Source: Zygnema cylindricum (lineage: Eukaryota; Streptophyta; Zygnematophyceae; Zygnematales; Zygnemataceae). Taken from it: 64,000 bases of DNA. A program made the translations under genes and the position numbers. This document shows, piece by piece, positions 43,511 to 53,523 of the stretch (position 1 is its first letter; every line of letters starts with the position of its first letter). The stretch spans positions 1-64,000 of the forward strand of contig JBBHKE010001952.1 in the NCBI GenBank assembly GCA_037447655.1, given 5' to 3'. Below the pieces are notes generated by a model. The model made no database searches. It saw nothing but the letters and a program-made list of their open reading frames with translations, and was not told the DNA's origin.

Positions 43511-44841
43511 GTTCTTTTGTACGGTTTTCTGAAACTTCTGAAATGAACAAAGTCGGTGCTAAAAATGCCGTACATTATTTGAACGCCCGTTTGTTGTGGA
43601 AGTGGGTTTTTTTTTTAGTGGGAACAAGCTATGAGAGAGACGGCCCCTTTACAGAAATCAGCCCATGGAAAACAATGCGCACAAACTCGAAACGTGTTGT
43701 GTGTTTTTTTTTGTACTCCGCGCACATAAATTGTAAAAAGCTTACGGCACGTGCGACAACATTTGCCTATTCGCTCACCTCATGGAACTTCATTTAAAAT
43801 CACATCGAGAGGTGATTTTATGTAAAGTTTCAACATGAGCTGGAAGGATGTGAAAGTGGGTCGAAATGCACTAGACGATAAAATGCAATTCATATAAAGT
43901 TTAAATGTAACGCAACTTATACGGTGATAACTTCAATTTTTTGTACGGCTGCGGATTTTCTTGTTTTTTTCTAAGTAATGGAGGAAAACGACAACAAATA
44001 ACTATAACGTTAGCACATGCAAAAGTACGCATTACGCATAAGTGTAAAGTAGGAGTAAGAGTACGGCCTCATGTGGCTAAGTACGGGTATTTTTTTGTCG
44101 TTTTCCTAGGGAACTTAAGGTCGTATGCCTAAGTTGAAAACGTACGAAGAAATCATAAATTTGTAGAGTACGATTTGCGTCATTTTACAACTTAAAATGT
44201 ACGACAATTGTCGTCTTGTGTTTTTTCAAACCACTGTCACGCCATCTTCAAACTTACCATAAACCACATCGGCAATGTGTTTTAAGCAAAGTAGAACCAT
44301 TTACACAAATAGGAAACATATTCCCACGCGTGAAAAGTTTTCAAAACTTTTTGACCACTGAAAAAGTACAATGTGTTCCTTTTGTCCGCATGCACCTTGT
44401 ATGGTTTTTTTCTTGCAGGGGTCTCGAGGCTGCATTGTCATTTCACGGGAAGGTGAAAAATTTACGAAGTCATGGCAGCTGGACAGGAGAGGTTTAAGCA
44501 AAGGCATGTCGTTCAACCACGGCTGCAAAGGTGTACCTCTACGATGTCACGCAATGATATGTGACAAACCAAATACGATGTGTCTTGCGGCGCTTCAAAA
44601 AGTTTCAAAAAATACGGTGCGGCATATCAAACTGTACACTTTGATAGCCGTCACATGCATTGTCGACGAGTACAATCGTCACAAAGTTAAGTAGCAATTT
44701 CGAGTGAACACATAGAGACACCTGAATCCCGGGTCCGCCTGATCCGCGCTTAAAAACAAAGCAAGTTGGCTAAGTTACAAAAACATGGGGCAATACCCTA
44801 AGACTCTTCGGGGACGACGACTATTTTACGTTTGCGTATAA
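43511..44841. repeat. Continuation of host repeat, then gene-free DNA
   Basis: 43511-43631 continues the 478-bp unit cut at 32110 (AACAAAGTCGGTGCT, GCCGTACATTATTTGAACGCCC). After that no exon, RNA gene or terminal repeat is recognised. 43680-43770 resembles 16660-16750. Confidence 0.6.
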
Positions 44842-45243
44842 GGGTAACGTTGCATCAAATGTTTCTACAATCGTATGGCCAACTCTAAAGACCGGATTGA
44901 TTGAGGGTGGCCTTACATTAGCAAAAAAATGGGGTTGTTTACAAAGGACAGTAAAGTTTCGTACAGGTCGGTACCTTCTTTTTTCCCAATAAAAACATCA
45001 TTACGAGAAAATATCCAAGGTTGTAGGCGTAAATCATGACCGTCGGATGCAATGACACTTTTTATCCGAGACGCCACATCACCAACCCTACAGTATTTCA
45101 CGACCGTGCACAGGGAGGGCATTTCTCAAAGACCGAACGTGGAAAAACAGACCGCGTGGAAAAGGGAAAATAATCCACGATGAGCTGGCGCTTGTGTGCG
45201 CACACGTCGCAAGGGCCATGTGCCTTCCGCCTGGTGTAGAAAT

Positions 45244-47469
45244 TGATGGTTCTTTTAGTATTTTCTAGGTCTAAAATGAAATGTAGAAAGAGAAGCCGAG
45301 GCAGTCTGTCTCTAACTTCTCTCTCTAACTCCCACACTTGTTGCATTCGTTGAAAGGTTGGAGAGGAAGCTAGTACCATGGCTGCCTATGCTATCCATGT
45401 TGATATTTGAGTATTTTCTAGGTCTGTATTAGGATAGAAAAGGAGCTGAGGCGGTCTGTCTCTAACTCCCCTCTCCAAGCCCCCACACTTGTTGTAGTCA
45501 CTGAAGGCTGGATAAGGAGCTAGAGCCATGGCTGCCTAAGCTCTCTAGAGAAGACAGGGAGTAAATTAGGTAGACTTACCAAAAGTTAGTTGACGGACCC
45601 AGGAATTGATCCTGGTACCTGCCGTCCGTCAATTTGCCTTAGCCGTTAGCTCTAGCCGTTAAGTCTTAAACACACATTGCGATATAAAGGGTTTAATAAA
45701 AATATAAATTGTTACGTGTAGATTAATTCGTTTAACGGCGAATAGATACTTAGTACATAGATACAGTTTGATTTAGTACGAAGTACGGTATGGGGACAGA
45801 ACGGATACCGCGCATTTGTTTCGATAGCGAAACAAATACCGCGCACCGAATTTCAGCGGCTAGGATTATAGCGGGTTTTGATCGGACGGCCGCGATAGGC
45901 GCCGCGATCACGGAAAAGGCACTTTTGGCGTTTTACGGTCTTTGCCACGTCAGATGACATGTGGCGTGATAACATTGGATTACGGGAATTTCGGAGATTA
46001 CAGGAACTAATCTTGATTTGACACGTGTCGACATTTTGGCCATGTCGTACAATGGTCGTACAGAAAGTACACCGGCACCTGTACTTTTCTGTACGACACA
46101 GTAATTTGATTGGTGCCGTACTTCAGTAGATAGAGTTTTAGAGAGGGAATAGGACTTAGAAAATTTTGGGTAGGTAGCTGCCTCTCCCAGAGAGCACCCT
46201 GTATAAATGGCAAACTTTGGCCAGCCATAACTATCAATTTACTTGACCATTTTCAGTGATTCTTTTTGCTGCGGACTCAAGGGAGTCCAGGCTACACAAG
46301 GGTATAGTCGGTTAGAGTTTTTGTCTACCAGGGTGGCGATATTTCTAAGGGAAAGTCAAAGTGGGTGAATGTGTCCAAATCTCATATTCTAACTTTGCAT
46401 TCTGTGGTGGAACTGAGCACACAGGAAGTGTTATTTCACAGGGGTGAATCTATATTGGGGTTTTGACTGTCAAGGGGTTAGTCATTTGGGTTTATATCAA
46501 CTTGGAGTCGGCACTATCTAGATTAGTTTCTTTTGGATCTGCATACTCTGAGAGCCAATGGAGGTCTCAGAGTTTCAATCCATAGATTTACGGGTAGTAA
46601 AGTAGTTGATTTACTTAAAGGAGAACTATCGGTTCAAGGATTTGATCTTGCTACCTACGGATAGATAATGCCGCCGGTAGCCGGCAACCTTATCCATTTA
46701 GTCTAGGATTAGTGATAAACGATATAGGGTATAATATATATATAAATCTTAACATATAGGCTAATTCATTTAACGACAACTTTATACGGGATACATAGAG
46801 TCAGTTATGTAAAGTACGGATTACGAGTACGGAGAAGAAATAAGTACCGCGCATTTGTTTCGATAGCGAAACAAATACTGTGCAAATAGTTATGACAGCT
46901 ACGATTGAAATCGGCATTCAATCGAACGGCCGGAAAGAATGTCGAGATCGCGGAAGAGGATTTCGGCGATTTATGGTCGCCGCCACATCGGATGACACGT
47001 GGCACCACGACATTGGATTTCGGCATCTCCACGGATTACGGAAACGAATCCAAATAAGACACGTGTCGACTTTTCAGCCATGTCGTACAATGTCCGTACA
47101 GAAAGTACATCGGCAGTTGTAACTTTCTGTACGGTACATTAATATGATTGGTGTCGTACGTCAGTAGATAGAGTTTTAGAGAGAGAAATGACTTAGAAAA
47201 TTTTGGTAGATAGAACCCTCTCTCCCAGAGAGCTTTTGTACAAAAGGTCAACTTTGACCCTCTATTACTTACTGCTCAGGGGAGCAAATTCAGAGATTCT
47301 TTTAGCTATCGACTCAGGGGAGTCTTGCCTTCACATGAGTGAAGGTGGTCAGAGTTTTTGTCTGCCAAGGTGGCAGTTATTCTTGCTGAAACACAAAGGG
47401 GTATGGGATATCCTAGATGCTTCTTGCAAGCTGTCCGTTATGAGGACCTATGGAGGTCTCAGAGTTACA
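45244..47469 (+). mobile_element. Diverged solo LTR inside H2, split by a younger solo LTR
   Basis: 45244-45397 and 46583-47469 are the two parts. It starts TGATGGTTCTTTTAGTATTTTC and ends GAGGTCTCAGAGTTACA. It contains GTAC palindrome 47095-47134 and a diverged tRNA-like segment near 46632-46700. No target duplication was found, so it is older or rearranged. Confidence 0.7.
45398..46577 (+). mobile_element. Solo LTR with perfect target duplication
   Basis: 1,180 bp, TGTTGATATTTGAG to GAGTTTCA, flanked by ATCCA on both sides (45393-45397 and 46578-46582). It is the product of LTR-LTR recombination after insertion. TATA-like GTATAAATGG at 46201, U3 palindrome at 46057-46095, antisense tRNA-like segment at 45593-45659. 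Confidence 0.95.
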
Positions 47470-48055
47470 CCTGGGTGGTTGCGAATCCGCCGAAATTATC
47501 TCGTCACGCTCCCACCATCAAAGTTTGTCGCCGCCTTTTGTCATTCCGTTTGGAAATTTTGGGTAGTACATTATAATGCCCTTTGTACGAGTCATTAATT
47601 ACCTCGGCTGGTACAGATACGATCTTCACTAATAGAGATATTACCTCCGCTCGTACAGATATTGCGTTCAGACATTGCATTCGAAGATTCTTTCAAGATT
47701 GTAAGCATCGAATATTAACCTACGTGTTACCAATCACAATGAGCCACGCAAAGAAAATGTGGTTTACCGACACGACCTAGTGGAAGGCGGCATGCCCTTC
47801 AGTAAAATTTTCCGTACAATTAGTGAAATGCTTAATAGAAGTCCACCCTGAGTCGAAATTCCATCACGAAGAGTTTGTAAACCACATGTTATGAAATGAA
47901 TGGCACCTCGTAAGTTACGATCCGATTTTGAATATCCTTAAAATTTTTAGCACCGACAAAGTTTACATCAAATCTTCACTTAGGTACCATGTAACTACGT
48001 ACGAAATCATGATACGATTATACTTTTTACAACGGTCAGTCTTCTACACCAACTC
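47470..48055. other. H2 interior, no gene
   Basis: Resembles parts of 22170-22480 (CCATCAAAGTTTGTCGC). No reading frame of interest. Confidence 0.55.
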
Positions 48056-48486
48056 ATTTTTTAGGGTTCCTGTTTTCGAACATAACAAAAGTATTTTGAC
48101 TGAAATAGTGTGACAAACAAAAGGTAGTGAAAATAGAGTGACGAGGGAGAGTTACAAAATTACTTTTTATTTTTGGTTGTATTTTCGAAAGCGGGTGTCA
48201 TGTGCAAATTTTGTCAATTTTTGATGGTTGTCCATCGTGGCTCGTAGCTTAATCGTCCACCGTGTCGCGATTAATTTTTTTTTTGTATCTGCCAACCCAC
48301 CCCTTTGAGGTACGTTGGCAGCTACAGAGAAAATGAAGCGAACGCTTCGCGGATGAATATCCGACGGTCATTTTTACCCCCCAGACCTTTGGAGAGTGTT
48401 GGGAAGATTCTCTGTAATGTTGTTTCGCGTATAAAAACAAAATAAACGGTACGGTTTGGTATGGATAGTCGAGGATTTATGTAAAC

Positions 48487-48874
48487 TACACCGCGGATCG
48501 TAATTAGAGTAAATAAAAAATAGAGTAAAAAAACAAAAAAAACAATTAGAGTTATGAACGCTAATTTGCGTGATATAACTTTTTCATAGGGGAAGTTTAC
48601 TCTATTTTATCTAAGTACTCTATATTGGGTTATGTCGGGAATAAATCATTATTTGTACCTTTTTACCTATAAAAGTACAATTTTGCACGGTCGGACGTCG
48701 TTCGTACTCCACACTATTTAAAAAAAACCTATATTAGATTTTTTTAAGCTAATTAAACCTTACATTAAATAGAATAATGAAAAAATTAGAATCATTTACT
48801 CTATTTAAGGTGATAGAGTCAAAATTTAGGGCGACCGAATTAGCGTTATTTACTCTAATTAAGATTCGCTTGTA
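48487..48874. mobile_element. M1-type MITE inserted in H2 (shows TA duplication)
   Basis: Ends TACACCGCGGATCGTAATTA and TAATTAAGATTCGCTTGTA. The unoccupied equivalent in H1 reads GTAAACTACCCCAC (21427-21440). Here TA is present on both sides of the insert, so the target duplication is TA. Confidence 0.9.
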
Positions 48875-49063
48875 CCCCACTTTTCGACTGATGGAACTTG
48901 ACCTTAATACGGTGAATCTTGATCAATGTTTCGAACTGTTGAACTTCGTTCACAAAACCATGTTAAACAGGTTCAACTAAAACGGCAATACCCGACTCAA
49001 TTTAAGTTTCATAGGGGGTTTGTACCACAGCATTAGCGATTGGTATTGTTCTATGCCGTACTG

Positions 49064-49266
49064 TACACCGTGAATCGTTATTAGCCTTATGTACTCTATA
49101 TCGGCACCCCAAAATTTTGACATTGATACCTTAAAAAGAATAAATTACACTATTTAAGGACGTGGACCGTTATGTGCCACGTCTCCTGGCACTATATTAG
49201 AATGAATGACGCTAATTTTTTCTTTACTCTAATAATTTCTATAGTCTAATAACAATTCAAGGTGTA
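49064..49266. mobile_element. M1 MITE
   Basis: 203 bp, near-identical to 856-1058 and 63120-63321, with TACACCGTGAATCG and AACAATTCAAGGTGTA ends. It lies about 310 bp upstream of the proposed start of the plus-strand gene. Confidence 0.85.
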
Positions 49267-49576
49267 GCTCGCTCGTTCGCGAATGCGCATGACTACATTC
49301 GCTTACGACACTAACCGTATCTTTGCGTCGAAGATGAAGATTGTTCCAACTGCCCGTGTTCGAAAGCCGGTTTCCCTGCAGACCCCTCCATGTGGCTCCA
49401 GGTCAGCAACTGAAGGCGTACGGTGGTACATGCTCCAGAACTCTCTATTCATCTGTTTGCCAGATCAGCCTCTTTTCTCCCCATCATAGTTCTAGGTTTT
49501 CAATGTGCGCAGACATTATATCCGAGTTAATCCGCACCATATCCGTATTATACCCTGCAAAAGACGTTTAATATGG

Positions 49577-51245
49577 ATGAAATTTGTAGCACCCCATGCC
49601 TTTTCGCACAATGAAGGTAATGAAACTACAGTACAGTATTGGACAATGAAAACTGTATGTATGAAGCTATTGCACTTCGAAAGTATGTTGCTCATGCTCT
49701 GATAATCTTCTCTCTCAAGGCTTCCCTTTTCCTCCTACCAGTTTATGGAAATGTCACGCGCCGTTGCCTCTCCAGCTTCTCGCTTTTCCAAGAGCTTTTG
49801 GCTTTCAGTCCGCCATACTCACTGGTGGAGGATGCTACGCCGGGTATGTTTTCTACAATTCATCTTTCTTTTCGGAGAGAAGGGAGAAACTACAAAAACT
49901 GTTTACTTCTTTATCAGCCCTTGCCGATACCCTTTCGTCAAGCAGTGAGATATCTGCCACAATATCACGGGACCTGCATCAGTTTATTCTTTCCGATTCA
50001 GACGAGGTCCCTCAAAGTCTAAGACAAGTTCTGAAGCTTTCTCGTTGTTCCGATTTTCAAGTGGCCCTTACCCGCTTCTCAGCAGCTGTCACGCAAGGAA
50101 CCTTAAAAGGTCTTTGTGCCACTGCGCCTGACCTCCAGGCAGCATTTGTTGACAATCCATCCTCACCAGGTATTGCTCGTGCATCCATTAGGTCAGAGGC
50201 AATCGAGCAGAAATTGTTTATTGTGGAAAAAAAGGGCACTGATGATTGTCTACCCGAGCGCCTGCTTGATAAGCTATTCTCGGAGCCAGGAAAGGGTTTC
50301 GCTTCTGCAGTAGTCGGTAAAGCTGTTCGCACTCTTGTTCACGCATATTTTGAGCATTCTGCTCAAGCTGCAAAATCAGCAAAGTACGGGAATAGACGGA
50401 AGGGAACGGGTGGAGAGAATGTGTCATCTGTTTTGTCCTACAGCAAAAATTCAGAAACCCTCGCAGGGGCAGACCAAGACGATTGGGGACAGCCATGGCT
50501 GAATTTGGCCAATTCAGCAAAAGGAAAGGCTATCATCTCAAATATTGTCAGCACTTTTGCTGTCACTGCAGTTAGCACATACCTGGACAAGACGAGCAAC
50601 ATGAATGTTTGTGAAGACGTTTTGGCAGCTGTGACTAAAGAGCAATACAAGGAGCCTACGACACAGATTTTGAAGTCTGTTTGCAGTGATGCCATTGAAT
50701 CTTTTATCCGAACGTCTCACGATGTCTTTACGGGCTCACAGCAAAGAGCACAAGGCAGTAGTTCATTACAACAGGACGGAGTTGATCGCTCTGTATGCTC
50801 CACATCGCATGAAGTCTCTATGTTGTCACCAGGCTCCGAGGATCACTTTGTGGAAGCTTCCTTTCATGATAAGTACGTAAGGACTGAGCAAGGGACAGGT
50901 TTTGGTGCTTCTAGTAGTGTGAGTAAAGTAGCTTGGCAGGAAGAGGTTGGCAAATTGCTTTCGGTTCCAGAAACTCGCCAGCTGGCAGTTGAAGTGGCTG
51001 GAGCGATGTCGGCTCATGGAGTTCGGACCTTTACTGCAGTTTGCGTGGAAATGCTCCGCTCAGTAGGTAGTACAAAGTCTCTAGAAGGACATCCTGGGTC
51101 CGCAAGATCCCTGGGTCCTCTGAGGGCTGTAGCATCAAAAGCCATGACTACTGCGTCAGTTTGCCTGGCCCTTTGTCTCCATCTGGTTACTGGTTCACGA
51201 GCGCTGTATCCTTCTGGGAGTTGTGTAAATAGTTACGGGTCTTAG
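49577..51245 (+). CDS. PHLOEM PROTEIN 2-LIKE A10-type protein
   Basis: The main exon is open from about 49720 to TAG at 51243-51245. It has no ATG in its first part, so an upstream exon must supply the start. The best model joins 49577-49616 (MKFVAPHAFSHNE) to 49720 through a 103-bp intron with GT..TCTCTCAAG ends and matching phase, giving about 521 residues. Recognition rests on a membrane-like segment (SAILTGGGCYAGYVFY), then RREKLQKLFTSLSALADTLS, SRDLHQFILSDSDEVPQSLR, GKGFASAVVGKAVRTLV, SNIVSTFAVTAVSTYLD and a hydrophobic C-terminus (TTASVCLALCLHLVTG). This is the order seen in PP2-A10-like plant proteins, which lack the lectin domain of true PP2 proteins. The molecular role is unknown; membrane association is inferred. 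Confidence 0.8.
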
Positions 51246-53523
51246 CCCTGGTGATTTGTGTTTAGGTTTTGTAAATGAAATTTCGCGCTAATTTCTATGT
51301 CTCCTTGTATTCGCAAATGTATACCTGAGAGATGGAAACAGCCAATGTGAACCATTAGCTTCACGTGGCTTAGTATTTCTACTTCTGACATTTAAAGATA
51401 GTATTCTATTGCCAGAGGGCCCATTAGCTGGTAAGCTACTACACGTATTGGAAAGTTTCTATAATTTCGTTTTTGATTGAAGAAATGACAGTGTTTTAAG
51501 GCGCATTTTTTAGGCTTGGAGAATCAGCAACTGTAATAGGCTTTCTGGACAGTTTGTCCTGCACCTTAAAGAGTTGTCATTGTGTATTCTACAGAGTACT
51601 CATCGTTTTGTGATTTTTTTTTTTAAATCCTTCATGTTGTTATTTTCTTTTCAGAGGTAGTTTGTTCCATTTGTGAATTTCATTTTTGGGCCATATATTG
51701 TCTCGAAATTGTTTTAATATGTGTGTTCTTGTGGAAGGTGCAGCAGCCTCTTAAGTGGCCCCTTTTTTTCAGTAGCCTCAGTAATAGTAGGTTCAATAGC
51801 CTCTTTCTTATCGCCTAGGCCTGTCAAGCCTAGAAAGTAAAACCTTCATTTAATTACAAATGCTTTAATTGTGCAGCAAATGCTGCGATATGAAATGCTA
51901 AAGCATTGTTACTTTTGTAGCATGTTTAAAGAGGTTGCTTCATATAATGAAACTCAATGTAACAGCCACCATGAGGTTCTCTTGCTACATCTACTTCACT
52001 TCATTTTAGGGCCGTTCCCAAATTAACCCTCTCTTGTTTTGCTTTAGCCTTTCCATTTAATAGTTTATCCTATTGGAGGTCAAACCTCTTCCACTTTCGC
52101 CAGATTATTGTACTACCAACAGTACAACGTTGAGAATTTATTGTTGAAGCAAACGTGAAGAACCTATATTGCACAAATGAAGATGTTTAACAACATTAAA
52201 CTTATTCAAAGACTTGAAGAGCTTACTACCACCGCTTTAAGCACATCCGGCGGGCTGCTGAATTAAATCAGGACCAAACAACCAACATCCACAAAGAAGG
52301 AATCCATAGAGCCCAATACGTTCTGGAAAGTTTCAAAGAGTCCCTCTGTTAGAAACGATTGGCTCTCTTTCCTGGTCACCTGCATTCGGTAACGGTTGTC
52401 AGCACGTCTAAAAAGACAAAAAACAAAAGTCACAAAATTACACCTGACATCTCTACTGACGAAAATAAAGAAACATTGTTTTATGTTACCAATATTTCAG
52501 AACCAGTCTAAGCTTAGGAACTACTCAAGTAACCTGCAATTTTGGCTGAGCAAGTTCCTTCCAAAAAGTTATTAAACCGACCTCCATGAAATCAGTTAGT
52601 CTCTATGCCTCTAGGTTGCAGCATTTACGGTGGTCTCAGATATGTAAAAGCCTGGAACTGAAGATTCCGTCATTTTCTAAAAATAGCCTAAGAAAAATAC
52701 AGAAGTCTCTGAATCTGAAAATAAGATGAATACATTAATACGCAATAAACAATGGTTAACTTACAAGTTCTTTTACTCTGTCAATAAAATGTGGCTATAG
52801 CGAACGAAAAATGCCTGTCGCCTATGAATGCTACTGAGGCAACGTCCATAAACTAAATGGTTTCTTCTTACTGAAAGAATGGAAGGCGGATAACTTCAAC
52901 CTGCTAAAAAGTACACGACTAGTGCAAAACACAGTATTCACAGAGTATCTAGTCCTACAGTGCCAGTCTCAAAATATACAATGACCTGGAGGTGCATCTC
53001 AGCAAGGTCACCAAAACCACCTCTTTTCCTCTATCACTGTCCTTCAAAGAACAAATGAAACAGAAAGAAACAACACTGAAAAAAACAAAAAAAAACTAAA
53101 TGATCCCAGTTTGCTAACAAGCACAACCACTTTATTCTTGCCCTTATTGTAGCGATAAACTCCTGCTGTCCTAGAGCTACCTGTACCACTTCGGAAAAAT
53201 CAGAACCCGCAATTCGTTGAAAAAACTAGACAGACGGAACAACGGCAAGTGCAGTCAATTCCATGATAAAAGATCCGGGAGAGATTCGAAGACAGGCTCC
53301 TTCTTAGGAGGAGGAGGAGGTTGGGCTGACACCAAATTTGCAGGACTGGTTGCTACAGAAGTTACTCCGTCTGCAGAAGATGAGCGAAAAAAGAGTGTAT
53401 CTGGAACACTCGTATATTGCGTCGCAGCGCTCTCTGCGTCCGGTTGCGATAATGACCTAAATGGTTGAGATGAGGGAGGCTTTGAGGCCGTAGGATCCCT
53501 ATCGCGTGGGACATGACTGGCTG
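51246..53523. other. Region between two converging genes
   Basis: Holds the 3' untranslated regions of the plus-strand PP2-A10-like gene (probably to about 51.9 kb) and the minus-strand phosphatase gene (probably from about 52.1 kb). No additional exon seen. Confidence 0.6.

Larger units (their letters stand above)
44842..48904. mobile_element. PIF/Harbinger-like element H2, second long copy
   Basis: Left end GGGTAACGTTGCATCA, right end TGATGGAACTTGACCT, flanked by TAA (44839-44841 and 48905-48907). 44842-44960 and 48056-48890 match the corresponding ends of H1. The middle holds a nested LTR pair, and an M1 MITE sits near the right end. No transposase frame. Confidence 0.75.
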
